Shown: one piece after another, positions 51,474 through 63,458 of the stretch
Layout of the letters: the number at the start of each line of letters is the position of its first letter
Numbering within the stretch: position 1 is the stretch's first letter
Assembly (NCBI GenBank): GCA_029204225.1
Contig: CM055095.1
Coordinates: 47,566,510-47,630,509, forward strand
DNA length: 64,000 nucleotides
Source of the DNA: Diphasiastrum complanatum
Lineage: Eukaryota; Streptophyta; Lycopodiopsida; Lycopodiales; Lycopodiaceae
Direction: 5' to 3'
The notes under the pieces: model-generated
Seen by the model: only the letters and a program-made list of their open reading frames with translations
What the model was told of the DNA's origin: nothing
Databases searched by the model: none
Position numbers and translations under genes: made by a program

Positions 51474-52391
51474 TCAAATGTGATTGAGACACCAATCTTC
51501 CTCAACCTCAACGATTGCAAGAATGTTGTCATTTCTTTTCACTGTGATCTGAAGTTGCTTTTGAGGGTTTATACCAAAATCTTGATCAAGTGGCTTCCAA
51601 ACATTTTTGCATTTAATCCATCTTCTATAATACAGCAGCAAAGTGAGCATTTGTTTTTCGATGTGATATCTAAATGTCATGGATGAGTAACATACTCTGC
51701 ACTCAACTTGCTGATTTTGTTTTGTATCCCAACCATCATCCAACAACTCGACGATTGTATCGGCACGCAAGTCCTTACAAATAAACATTGTTTTTCGTTC
51801 TCCGAACATTGCATTTGGAAAAAAAAATCAACAAAAATAGTAAAAGATAGATACCAACTTAATCTATTATTCTTTGATCCAGTGCTAATTTTAATATACT
51901 TTGAATATCAATATATAGCCTAGATCAAAAACTTTCTGAAATTGCTGCATCAGGAGAAATCCATTCCTCACTCGAAAAATTTGGTAGAGGATATGGCTCT
52001 AATCTACTAACTAAATCATTTTTATCAGGAAAATAGGTGTGATCATAAAAAAAAACTCTCGACTCTAAAAGTGATTTTAGAGAACGACCTTTATATTGTA
52101 AAATACTGATATCTGAATGTATGACATCGATTATTCTTGCAATCGATTGAACTGATTGCCATTCAAAGAAATTTGATGGATACAAATCTGCAAAACCAAC
52201 AAAAACATCTCAAGAAAAATATAATTTAAAGAAAATGATAAATCTAAAGAAATTGAATTTGAAAACTTACAATTGCATTTCCTTCTATCATTTGGATTCA
52301 GATCATGCATGTTGAGCTCATTGTGAAGATAAGCATGCTAAACTAAAACTTTTGTGATAGATTGACCAGCAGGTGATACTTTAAAATCCAT
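51474..52391 (-). pseudogene. Unrecognised intron-bearing gene remnant
   Basis: A minus-strand frame starts MDFKVSPAGQSITKVLV at 52391, has one TAG, then HAYLHNELNMHDLNPNDRRK to 52271. There a strong donor GTAAGT and an acceptor TTTTGCAG (exon resuming at 52187) splice in phase to YPSNFFEWQSVQSIARIIDV, then YFPDKNDLVSRLEPYPLPNF and a stop at 51925. A further stretch at 51809-51474 reads MFGERKTMFICKDLRADTIV, with a GTATGT donor near 51693 and an ATTATAG acceptor near 51640, ending EVEEDWCLNHI. I recognise no domain. It faces the C48 locus tail to tail. It could be a host gene or the second gene of a DNA transposon. Confidence 0.45.
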
Positions 52392-53156
52392 TATCCTGCC
52401 TTTTCAAGAGCTTCTATATATCTTATCCAATCTTTTTCTTTTTCAAAATGAGCCTTTTGCAGAGGGATGCATCAAGATACATTGATGTTTTTGATCTATT
52501 CCTGGTATCCATTGATCTTCTGCATTTTTTTCATTGCAAATATTGATTGCATCAATGGTTCCTCTTGATATCCGATTATGTGTAGCCGCATTAGTCAAAA
52601 ATATGAGTACGCAAGCTGAGATAGGAGAGAATGTAGAGATTGCGAGGTAAACCTAAGAATGACAAGAAAATGAGAGATAGAATGAAGAAAATGAGAGGTA
52701 GAATGAAGAAAATGAGAGGTATACCTATGAATGACAAGAAGTTCCTTAACTACAAGGATTAGTTAACCACAATTTATGACTACTGACGTCAAATCAACCT
52801 CGAGTGAACAATGACGGGCAGCATAAGAGTATTCGGGCAGTAACTGTGGTCCAATCACAATTGTTTGTTCTGCCCGACGGGATATTTGAAAATCACAAAA
52901 ATTTGGTCAAGAAAGTTAAATACAATTTTCGTCCGTCAACCACTGTTACAGTTTGTCACAGTTGGACACCATTCATTGGGACACATAAGCTTTGAAAGCG
53001 TGCGAAGTCAAAACAACATCTTGACAAAGGGCCCGTTTTGAGTTCTAATATCCCCTCATGCCCTCAAAAAGGCCTAAAGTCCTTTTGTTGACTTTCTAAT
53101 TAATCAAATAAATATGTGATCATCGGGTTGGACTTACACACGCAGGGTGCCAATCT
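52392..53156. other. Mostly non-coding
   Basis: A minus stretch near 52440-52600 reads RISRGTIDAINICNEKNAED and may be an upstream exon of the unrecognised gene. Otherwise nothing is supported. Confidence 0.35.
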
Positions 53157-54020
53157 TTATAGAATAGAATTAGCATACTTCTCTTGACAAATTAAAGTAT
53201 CTTGAGAAGATCTAATCACTTCTAATCCCAAAATGTAATATAAATGACCAAGATCATGCACCTCAAATTCCTTTTTAAGAGAACTCTTGATATCCTCCAC
53301 ATCTTGGTTGTCTCCACCACTCAAGATGATATCATCCACATAGATTAACATGATGGTAACATCATTTTCATACTCACTCATAACGAAGCCTTGAGAGAGT
53401 AAAACAATGTTAAGCTTAGCATACCAACTCCTTGGTGCTTGCTTAAGACCATACAAACTCTTTTGTAGTAGACACACATGATTTGGCTTTGTAGATAAAA
53501 TGTAGTTGTTGGGTTGCTCCATGTACACTTCCTCCTCAAGATTACCATTCAAAAATGCATTTGTAATGTCCAATTTCCATAGATCCCATCTATAAAGAGT
53601 AGCAAGAGAGATGATGACCCGAATGCTTACCATCTTTGCCACGGGTGCAAAGGTTTCATCATAGTAAGTACCATGTTCTTGAGCATATCCTTTTGCCACT
53701 AACCTTGTCTTGTACTTGTTGATATATCCATCTTGGTTTGTCTTCACCTTGAAGATCCATTTGCATCCAATAGCTTTCTTTTCCTTAGGTAACTCCACCA
53801 ATCTCCATGTTCCATTTTTCATAAGAGCTTGATACTCAAGATCCATTGCTTGGATCCACACCTCTTTGTTTCTTGTTTCATCTATACAAGTAGGTTCATC
53901 AAAAGAGGTTAGGAACAACTTGCTTACCTTTCTCATTATATGTGCGCCTTGAAGGCATTTGTCTTTCCCTTGATGTTCTCCTTGGCTTTTGACTTGATGA
54001 AGGTCCATCATCATCAACAT
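53157..54020 (-). pseudogene. Copia I reverse transcriptase (left part)
   Basis: An uninterrupted 287-codon frame contains most of a Copia RT: AIGCKWIFKVKTNQDGYINK, YYDETFAPVAKMVSIRVII, KLDITNAFLNGNLEEEVYME, SLYGLKQAPRSWYAKLN and the catalytic MLIYVDDIILSGG, to YYILGLEVIRS. It is cut off on both sides. The left edge ends after EKYANSIL in unrelated DNA. The right edge joins a truncated LTR of element J at about 54021. The matching integrase lies beyond element J at 60238-61037. Confidence 0.88.
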
Positions 54021-54730
54021 TGGAATTCGATTATGTCCTCGGGTCTACTACCCTCTGTGACAGGATTTACATTCCTCCAAGGTAAGGACAGACACTATAA
54101 AAACTAGTGTGCGAAATAAGATTGAACCAGTTGACTACAAACATACAACTATCAGACAATTAAGCATTCGATCATGTTCAAGACAAGAAATTATTTTGCA
54201 TAAGACATCTACTGCATTATCAGAGAATTTCTTAAGCGTTGTTGTGACAGACCACACAGCGTGTCGGTGCCAAAGATACTCTATCTTTTGTGAATCAAAA
54301 TTTGTCGCGCTTACTAGTAGACTTCTTGAACATAAGCTAGCTACACAGTGCCCAGCTTACATTGGTATTCTACCAATATGTATGCTCCTTCTTCTTCTTA
54401 ATTAATAATTAAGATCTATATGTATGTAGAGAGGAGGACAAGATTTGCTGATCAAGAGATTACAAGAACGGCTGATTAGGCATGTCCCAATGGTATCCTG
54501 TCAGTCTCTAGAGGATGACATCCTCCTGGAACTTCCACGATCTCATCTGTCCTTTCACACGTGGAGATCTGCCATGTATCTTGACACATGGAGATCCGCT
54601 GTTGCTTGGGTCTTCGTGTATTCTTGTGCCTTTGGCTTTGTTATGAGGTTGTCTTGGGTCCACGAACCTTTTACCTTCATGTTCGTGTGACCTTCAGTCA
54701 ACAAATGTTTGATAGTCGTCTTCGTGTCTT
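54021..54730 (-). repeat. 3' LTR of Copia J, truncated
   Basis: Matches 59483-60230 from GGAATTCGATTNTGTCCTCG onward with many substitutions and a deletion of about 40 bp near 54100. The outer end is missing where it meets the Copia I RT. Confidence 0.85.
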
Positions 54731-54736
54731 CGATCC

Positions 54737-54967
54737 TCAAAGCTTTCTGTTCGCATCCATGCAGCTCCCCTGTTTTTCTTCTGCCTTTAGTTCTGAAGCT
54801 GTCATAGCTTTGTTGCCAGAAACAATTTGTTTCTTTAGCTCCCTATCAAAGTGTGGTAGTTTTATGACTCCCAAACTCTTCCTCTGCCTCTCGAACAATC
54901 GTTTGATTAAGGCTTTGGTGAAGATGTCTGCCACCATTTGCTTCATTCCAATGAAGCTACTCTGCAA
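54737..54967 (-). pseudogene. Copia J RNase H tail
   Basis: The frame reads SSFIGMKQMVADIFTKAL near its start, the conserved C-terminal motif of Copia RNase H regions, then a Lys/Glu-rich end. It stands at the 3' end of J, next to its LTR. Confidence 0.75.
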
Positions 54968-55325
54968 CTCGTTTTGTGTGACTAGGTCAAGTTTCTAGAA
55001 ATTGCATGTAGAATTTGAGATATTCAATTTTTTTGTGATTTTGTCAAAATTCTTATTTTGATTGGATCTCTAGTTTGTGAGGTTACTAAACTTCATTTGA
55101 GTGTGTTTCGATCCTAGGAAGTGGCGATAATCATTAGATTGAGAATAGATCATAGGTTGATTAAGATCTCACTATTCTATGTGTTGATTTGCTAGTTAGA
55201 AGTGCTAAAAGAGATTTGAGAGGTTCCATATCTTTGTGATTTCTCCTTGAGTTCATTTGTTGACATTCAAGAGAGTGCTTTGTGCATTGGAACAGGTTGA
55301 AAGAAGAAGATCAGGTCATTGCAAC

Positions 55326-57023
55326 ATGGCTACAAGTGGTGAATTCATGTTGGAAGGCAATGATAGGCTTACCTTAAATAACTATTTATTGTGAAAAGTG
55401 AGGATGGAATCACTTCTTGAGATGAATGATGTTTTGGATATTGTTGTAGGTTTGGAGGATAGACCAGCAACTCAACAAGATCAAATGAGGTATGATAAGA
55501 GGGCCAAAAGGGCTCTACACATGATTAAGATGAATGTTAATAATGAACTTCTCAAGGATATTGGTAAGTGCACATCATCTTTGGAGGCTTGGGAAGCTTT
55601 GAAGAAGCTTTATGAATCCAAGTCTACATCAAAAGCGCTTACTCTTAGGAGGAAAAACTTTAAAAGTTTTCAAAGAAGGAAGAGAGTACTCATGCTTTTG
55701 TTTTGAGGGTTAAAGCATTCAATGATGAGTTAGCATGTATTGATGAAAGCATTAAGGAGGTAGAACTTGTTCAAGTTATACTTAATGGCTTGTTGGATGA
55801 TCATGCTAATCTTGTTCAAAGTTTTGCTATTCAAAAGACTTTGCCAAGTATTGTGGATTTGCAAGAGATCTTGGTGAATGAGGAGTATAGGCTTCAATCA
55901 AGAGGAGGTGGATCTACATCGACATCTCATTATGAAGAGGAGGCTATGTTCACAAAGGCAAGTTCAAGGGAAAAGGCAAAGGAAAGTGGTCAAAAGGGCA
56001 AGATCAAGGTGAGACTTCCCCTTTTGGCAAAAAGAAAGGAATCAAAGGGCATTTTACAAATGAATGTTTGAAGAAGCAAATAGATGAAGGTAGCAAGCAA
56101 ATCAACTTTACTACTAATGATGAGGATCTAGGTGGTGGTGATTCTCTTTTCATGTGTTCTTCAAGTCCAATATCAAGGATTCATGGTGGATTGATAGTGG
56201 AGCTAGTTCACACATGACTAGTCACAAGGAGTTCTTTACTTTGTTGGTCACCTATAATGGAGCAAGAAAGCAATTCACATGGCCAACGATGGTGAGTGTG
56301 TGATTGAAAGTATTGGTTCAATTCCTATTTGTCTCTCTACTACTAGAAAAGCAGGACTTGATGGTGTTCTTTACATTCTTTCATTTTCAAAAAGTTTGTT
56401 GGCGATTCTTGTTTCATTACAAAGGAAGAAATCTTGGTTTCATCATTATGTTGAAGGAACTAATCATTTTTTTTGTGGCTTCTAATGTCTTTGAGGTTTC
56501 TACTTCTTATGATGCAATCAAGGATTCTATGATTATGAATTGATCGCTCATGATCGAGATGACAAAAGGTTGGTTGGAGAAGACTACATGGAGCAAATTG
56601 AGAGGCAATTTCTTCAAGGCAAGAGAGATCTCATTGGTGAGCTTATTGAGGTTTTTTATCGACTCAAGAAGGCTGGATTTATTAGGTTTGATACTCATTT
56701 TCACCTACTCTACTTCATGTTGGATGGAAAGTTTGGAATCTATCTTTTGATTTATGATGGTGCCTCCAATGGCATTGTTTTCACTAACCTTTGTGGAAAT
56801 TCGAGATCAAGCATTGATGAGATCTTGTTGGATCTAGATCATATGTTTGATAGGGAGTACTTTCAGAGGTTCAGGTCTGAAGCTATTAATATCTTTGATG
56901 ATCAAGAGAAAGGTAAGCGATTGGAAGCGACTCACTTTGCTTTACTCACATGTTTTGGAGAATCTTCTTGTGTAGATGATGATATGCAAGTGGATATTGG
57001 TTCTCATGGTTTTCATGCGGGAG
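55326..57023 (+). pseudogene. Copia K gag-protease plus unrecognised ORF (plus strand)
   Basis: Gag starts at an ATG at 55326 (MATSGEFMLEGNDRLTLNNY) and has one early TGA where Trp is expected. The gag core follows (RAKRALHMIKMNVNNELLKD, LKKLYESKSTSKALTLRR). Frame breaks precede protease at about 56180-56220 (SWWIDSGASSHMTSHKEFF) and its continuation at 56279 (GDGVLYI-like LDGVLYILSFSKSLL). No integrase or RT follows. Instead a 162-codon frame (56540-57028) of unknown nature (DKRLVGEDYMEQIERQFLQG, RFDTHFHLLYFMLDGKFGIY) runs up to a purine-rich GCGGGAG and an LTR-like TGTGAGAGATATC at 57024. Confidence 0.7.
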
Positions 57024-57540
57024 TGTGAGAGATATCAACAAGTTTAGTCATATTTTGGTCAATTGTCAATATGAGGCCAAAACTCATTTTAGACTTTGAG
57101 ATAAATTTTTTGAAGTTATATTAGTTTAAAATACATTCAATAAACACTTTTTGAAAGCGTGGGAAAGTTGGTAGTCAAGTTTGAGAGAGATTCAAATTTG
57201 AACTTTGGGTACTTTGAATCTAGACCCAAAAATAGTAGGGTTTACATTTTGGAGGGAAAGCCAAGTGGCCGAATAGGGTTTGGACCTGTTATATATTGTT
57301 GTAACTTGTGGAGAAAGGGATTTTCTCTCTTCTCTCTCTCATTTCATCATTATACATGGTTCTCTTTGGATTCTACTACTCAGTGGTGCACTCTCATGAT
57401 GTTATCTTCAATTCTATGTGTAGAATGCTCATATTTTGCTATTTTTGATTCCACACGTGTGAAATATAGTAGGGTACTATAATTGTATGGACAAAAACTA
57501 TATTTTATGTTTTGGTTCATGTTTGATTAGTATCTCTTAG
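57024..57540 (+). repeat. Probable 3' LTR of Copia K
   Basis: Begins TGTGAGAG directly after a purine run and contains CACACGTGTGAAAT at 57452-57465, like the inner end of LTR A. The 5' LTR is not found upstream of 55326, so limits are inferred. Confidence 0.5.
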
Positions 57541-57543
57541 AGT

Positions 57544-58220
57544 TGTCAATTTACAGCAAAATGGACCAAGAATAGATCTGAATCAGATCCACAAGTGTGA
57601 TTGGATGTTAGATTAGATCAACCTATCAATCTACACAAGATTAGATAGCATTTAGATCAAATCTAGATGAAAAAATCTAACAAGAACAATCACTTATGAC
57701 CAAAACTTGAGCTTGATGGTTTCACACGTGTGAAAACCTATCAAAGTATGGACAGTAGGCTGAGTATGAAGTATACTAAGCTAAGAACCCAATCAATGCA
57801 CAAAATAGAAGGACAAATGGAGAGATTACTCAAAAAATGCACCAAAACCAAGATTTAGCTTCCATGTCAATTATGGCCAAATGAGCCACTATATATACAG
57901 AAGATCTGATGCTTACTCAGCTGATTTGGCACGTGTGAGAGTGCCTACTCATCAAAGGATCCACCAATAATCATCAATATGGAACATGGACCAAGTTTCC
58001 TAACTTATAGCCACCTCCCTTGATTTTAGGCAATTTTCCTAATTTATAGGGACTTGCACAAATATCTACTACAAGTTGGATCTCACCTACTACTAATGTT
58101 TTGACACATGTGAGTAGTCCTTGGCACGTGTGAGATCACTCCTATCCATGTGAAATAGCTTTTCCTACCAATAAAATCAGGGACATGGATTGGATCTTGA
58201 ATGATCTGAAATCCTTCACA
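57544..58220 (-). repeat. Isolated LTR related to those of Copia A and H
   Basis: In the printed direction it begins TGTCAATTTACAGC, continues GATCCACAAGTGTGATTGGA as in the LTR of H, and ends CCTTCACA. CACACGTGTG is at 57723-57732 and CACGTGTGAG at 57931 and 58124. No primer site or pol of matching orientation adjoins it, so it is a solo LTR or a fragment, lying inside the integrase of J. Confidence 0.65.
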
Positions 58221-58234
58221 TAGTCCACATACAT

Positions 58235-59330
58235 AGCAGCATGTACTCTCCACCACGATCTGTTCTAATCTATTTCCCCTTGTTTTCTATGCATCTTTCT
58301 ACCCAGTTCACGTATACTATGAACTTGTTGAGTGCTTCCGACTTGTTGTGAATGAAGTAGACTTGGGCGAACTTACTGTAGTCGTCAATGAAGGTGATAT
58401 AGTACTTCAAGCCTCCTATTGAGATCACATTGAAAGGGCCACAGATGTCTGAATGTACTTGCTCCAGAATCTTTGTTGTTCTGTAGGAGTCTCTGGTAAA
58501 TGGAGTTTGGGACATCTTCCCTCTCATGCACGCATCACAGGTGGTCGAACTTGTTGCACTCGAGATGCTTACTTCTGTGATAGCTCCATGTTGGCTTGCT
58601 TGATACAATGCCATTGAGTTCATGTGGCATAGTCGCTTGTGCCACAGATTTGTTGGCGTATTCTCAAATGATATAGGTTGCCCTTGCGTCTGCCTTGTGT
58701 GATCAATGTACTGGTGCTGGCTTCAATGACACACATGTTTCATTTGAAAACGTCACACACATCCCAACATCTGCTATCTTTGCTACTGATAGCAAATCTT
58801 GTTGTAGTGTGGGTACGAAGAGAACATCTTCGAGTCATTGGTCTCTGTCGTTTGTGTTGAGCCATAAGCAACCAATACCATTCACTCAGTATTTTGATCC
58901 ATCTCCAAGAACTATGAATCTTGATGGATCTGTATGGTGAAAATCAGCCATTATTCTTCTGGACGTGATGAAGTGAGAGATTGCTCCTGAATCAAGGATT
59001 ACCTCTTGTGTGTCAGATGTCATGTCAGATGTCGAAGATGTCGATGCTGCACACATGTCTGTACACTAATAGGCCATCAATTTTCACTGTTCGACTTTTT
59101 TTTATCCATCTTCGAGATTTCTAGCTCTTCAACGTAGGAAGAACTATTATTGTTCTCCTATTTTCTTGAGGTTGCTTGTTCCTCGAGTTCTGGTAGCAAT
59201 CCATGGCTGCAGGACCCTTCTTGTGGCAATGGATACACTCAATCTTCAGATTGAACCAGCATGAATCGACAATATGTCCTTCGCGTTTGCATCTCATGCA
59301 TGTTTTCTTGTTGTCATTCTATTTTTTAGG
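58235..59330 (-). pseudogene. Copia J gag end, protease and integrase start
   Basis: Near 59260-59310 a zinc knuckle CMRCKREGHIVDSC is visible, and next to it a second, damaged one, CIHCHKKGPAAMDC. Protease is at about 58960-59000 (VILDSGAISHFI). 58270-58623 carries CDACMRGKMSQTPFTR, VHSDICGPFNVI and YYITFIDDYSKFAQVYF. The integrase continues to IRTDRGGEYM near 58235, where an LTR-like segment interrupts it. Most of gag is missing between primer site and knuckle. The copy is dead. Confidence 0.82.
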
Positions 59331-59356
59331 CTTTTCTTTGTTGGCTCTAATACCAC

Positions 59357-60230
59357 TGTTGAGAAATCTCCGTTAGTTGATCCAACTGTTGAGGATCTCT
59401 GATCAAGGTGCAATGGATATCCAAACACAAATTATTTCATTTTGCTACTATTGTTGGGATTCTCACATAAAACAAACCCAGATGGAATTCGATTCTGTCC
59501 TCGAGTCTACTACCCTCTATGATAGGATCTACAATCCTCCAAGGTGAGGACAAACACTGCTGACCTACATATAATTTACTTATGCATTCAACAAGGTAAA
59601 AACTAGTGTGCGGAATAAGATTGAACTAGCTGACTACAAATATACAACTATCAGACAATTAAGCATTCGATCATGTTCAAGACAAGAAATTCTTCTGCAT
59701 AAGACATCTGCTACATTATCATAAAATTCCTTAAGTGTTGTTGTGACATACCACAACAACGCGTTGGCGTGAAAGATACTCTATCTTTCGTGAATCAAAA
59801 CTTGTCGTGCTTACTAGTGGACTTCTTAAACATTAGCTAGCTACACAGTGCTTAGCTTACATTGGTATACTACCAATCTATATGCTCTTTCTTCTTCTTA
59901 GTTAATAATTAAGATCTATATGTATGTAGAGAGGAGGACAAGATTTGTTGATCAAGGAATTACAAGAACGGTTGATTAGGCACGTCCCAATGGTATCCTG
60001 TCAGTCTCTGGAGGATGACTTCCTCTTGGTACTTCCATGATCTCATCTGTCCTTTCACGCGTAGAGATCCACCGTGTATCTTGACACATGGAGATCCGTT
60101 GCCACCTAGGTCTTCATGTCTTCTTGTGCCTTTGGTTTTGTTATTAGGTTGCCTTGGGTCCACAAACCTTTTACCTTCATATTCGTGTGACCTTCAGTCA
60201 ACAATCATTTGGCAATCGTCTTCGTGTCTC
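59357..60230 (-). repeat. 5' LTR of Copia J
   Basis: Starts TGTTGAGAAATC (plus strand) one base after the primer site. Similarity with the left copy ends at about 60229 (CTTCGTGTCT). A TCAACA near 60195-60203 would give canonical TGTTGA/TCAACA ends, but homology continues about 25 bp further, so the exact end is uncertain. Confidence 0.8.
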
Positions 60231-60237
60231 CAAAATA

Positions 60238-61095
60238 GCACTCGACCACCTATTGCACAAGAAATTAGCACACAACAAAGCTTGATCCCAAAATGGCTTA
60301 TCAAGATTAGCACTTAACCTCATGGCTTTGGCACTTTCACATAAAGTCCTATTCTTCCTCTCAGTCACTCCATTTTGTTGTGGGGTCCTTGGTGTTATAT
60401 ACTCCCTCTTGATCCCATGCTCATCACAAAAAGCCTTAAACTTGGTAGATATGTACTCTCCACCATTGTCACTTCTTAAGCACTTGATCTTTGTGAAAAA
60501 CTAGTTCTCCCTTGCATTCTTCAACTTAGCAAAAAAATCATACACTTCATCTTTGATCTTTAGTAGATAGATCCAACCAAATCTACTAAAATCATCAATG
60601 AAAGTTACAGACATCTTAGCTCCACTATTGCTAAATGTAATAATTCCATGAATATCCGAATATACAATTTAAAAAGGCCTTGTAGATCTAGATGTAGATC
60701 TAGTATAAGGTGGTGGTCTATGCGACTTTGAAAAAGCACAAGACTCACAAACATGATTGATGCTACTTAAGGAACTTGGAAAACCAATCACAACTTGCTT
60801 CCTGGCCATTAACTCCAATGACTTGAAGTTGAAATGTCCCATCCTTTTATGCCAAACCTCTTGAATAGGTATTTGCTCTCTTGCAACACATTCAACTTGG
60901 TTAGCAATAACCCAATCATCTAGTTTGAACAATTTTCCTTGTCTTTTACCTTTTGCAATCAAGATATCCTTCCTTTTGATCATACAAGCATCTCCATCAA
61001 ACTCAACTTTGAGGCCTTTACTTAGCAATTGAATCACACTAGTAAGTTCTTGGTAATAGATGAAATGGACAACACATTAGGGTAGCATGAACTAG
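60238..61095 (-). pseudogene. Copia I integrase and GAG-pre-integrase (right part)
   Basis: 60669-61037 is open: GLKVEFDGDACMIKRKDILI, WHKRMGHFNFKSLELMARKQ and CESCAFSKSHR, the GAG-pre-integrase domain. Just upstream NVLSISSITKNLL is the end of the protease, shifted by one frame. The integrase core continues to 60238 in partly broken frames: SVTFIDDFSRF-like DNA, LRSDNGGEYISTKFKAFCDE, TPQQNGVTERKNRTLCESAK and WDQALLCANFLCNR. There it meets the LTR of J. The RT that should follow is at 53157-54020. Confidence 0.82.
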
Positions 61096-61139
61096 TAAGC
61101 ATGAAACATAAACGAATGGCATCATACTTACACGCACAT

Positions 61140-61140
<1 letters not shown>

Positions 61141-61197
<57 letters not shown>

Positions 61198-61203
61198 ACA
61201 CAC
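61141..61203. repeat. CA microsatellite, first copy
   Basis: About 25 CA units, one TA interruption, then a few more CA units. The second copy, at 62489-62551, has the same length. Confidence 0.97.
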
Positions 61204-61448
61204 GTCTAAACCCTAAACAGACATGAAGAAAAAAGAAAAACATAGTAGAGTGCTAATCAAAATTCCCGAACAGTACAATTATATCTTATTCCAAAATGTC
61301 ACCACATGCTCCCTCCCTGTGGCATTTGGGCTTTCTTGTGGAACTTATCTTCCAACAATAAACATTTGAACCACGTCTTTAACGGAAGAAAACAAGGGCT
61401 ACAGACCTTCCTAGAATTGGGAGTGTTGGTTACCTATATCTCTTTCAT

Positions 61449-61574
<126 letters not shown>

Positions 61575-62487
61575 CTCTTTACTCTTTGCATTTGATTGTT
61601 TTTTTGGATCCATTTGATGGTGGTTTTTATGTAATGTGCTAAAGTAATTTTATTAGTAAGGTCACTTCCTAGGTCTTGTTGGAGTGAGACTAACCTTTAT
61701 TGATGGATTTGTTGAACTCAACTTGTATGTATCTTCTAAAATGCCAAGTATACTACTACCAAGCCACTAAGATCAAATAATGGTGTTTAGAATGTTTCAA
61801 AACATTCTTGAAACTTTTGTATAACCTGGTTAAAACTTGTGTTTTGAAACCAACTCACTTCAAATATATGTTGAGAAACCAACTCAACAAGACTATCAAG
61901 GCTCTAAAATCAAATAATGGTTGACAACTATTGGTCAGTCTATACATGAAGGACAAATGTAATTGTTGAGAGTGGGAATCAATAATTTTCTTAGGCCAAC
62001 TATGGAGTTTGCCAACGAGTTCATAAAAACACTAACCCTAAACCCTCAAATCAAGAACAAACGTAATCAAGAAGGGAGCTACAAGGCCTCAATGTGGTGA
62101 AATATTCTAAAAAATGTTGCAATTTTGAAAACCAATCACAACTTGCTTCCTGGCCATTAACTCCAATGACTTGAAGTTGAAATGTCCCATCCTTTTATGC
62201 CAAACCTCTTGAATAGGTATTTGCTCTCTTGCAACACATTCAACTTGGTTAGCAATAACCCAATCATCTAGTTTGAACAATTTTCCTTGTCTTTTACCTT
62301 TTGCAATCAAGATATCCTTCCTTTTGATCATACAAGCATCTCCATCAAACTCAACTTTGAGGCCTTTACTTAGCAATTGAATCACACTAGTAAGTTCTTG
62401 GTAATAGATGAAATGGACAACACATTAGGGTAGCATGAACTAGTAAGCATGAAACATAAACGAATGGCATCATACTTACACGCACAT

Positions 62488-62488
<1 letters not shown>

Positions 62489-62545
<57 letters not shown>

Positions 62546-62551
62546 ACACAC
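62489..62551. repeat. CA microsatellite, second copy
   Basis: Same structure and length as 61141-61203. Confidence 0.97.
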
Positions 62552-62796
62552 GTCTAAACCCTAAACAGACATGAAGAAAAAAGAAAAACATAGTAGAGTG
62601 CTAATCAAAATTCCCGAACAGTACAATTATATCTTATTCCAAAATGTCACCACATGCTCCCTCCCTGTGGCATTTGGGCTTTCTTGTGGAACTTATCTTC
62701 CAACAATAAACATTTGAACCACGTCTTTAACGGAAGAAAACAAGGGCTACAGACCTTCCTAGAATTGGGAGTGTTGGTTACCTATATCTCTTTCAT

Positions 62797-62904
<108 letters not shown>

Positions 62905-63458
62905 CTCTTTACTCTTTGCATTTGATTGTTTTTTTGGATCCATTTGATGGTGGTTTTTATGTAATGTGCTAAAGTAATTTTATTAGTAAGGTCACTTCCT
63001 AGGTCTTGTTGGAGTGAGACTAACCTTTATTGATGGATTTGTTGAACTCAACTTGTATGTATCTTCTAAAATGCCAAGTATACTACTACCAAGCCACTAA
63101 GATCAAATAATGGTGTTTAGAATGTTTCAAAACATTCTTGAAACTTTTGTATAACCTGGTTAAAACTTGTGTTTTGAAACCAACTCACTTCAAATATATG
63201 TTGAGAAACCAACTCAACAAGACTATCAAGGCTCTAAAATCAAATAATGGTTGACAACTATTGGTCAGTCTATACATGAAGGACAAATGTAATTGTTGAG
63301 AGTGGGAATCAATAATTTTCTTAGGCCAACTATGGAGTTTGCCAACGAGTTCATAAAAACACTAACCCTAAACCCTCAAATCAAGAACAAACGTAATCAA
63401 GAAGGGAGCTACAAGGCCTCAATGTGGTGAAATATTCTAAAAAATGTTGCAATTTTGA

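Larger units (their letters stand above)
54021..60230 (-). mobile_element. Copia element J, nested and internally replaced
   Basis: Homologous LTRs lie at 54021-54730 (3', its outer 126 bp missing) and 59357-60230 (5'). The primer site at 59343-59355 reads TGGTATTAGAGCC on the element strand. Inside, gag knuckles, protease and the start of integrase lie at 58235-59330, and the RNase H tail at 54737-54967. Between them other elements have replaced the rest of pol. The LTRs are clearly diverged, so this is an old copy. It lies between two parts of Copia I. Confidence 0.85.

Noticed and set aside
53157-54020. Long uninterrupted RT frame considered as an expressed host gene
   Set aside because: It is a Copia RT cut at both ends, with its integrase on the far side of an inserted element.
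55004-58245. GCATGTA at both edges of the insert within Copia J taken as a target duplication
   Set aside because: The flanking J fragments are not adjacent in pol (RNase H end and mid-integrase), and the ends are not LTR-like, so it is probably chance.
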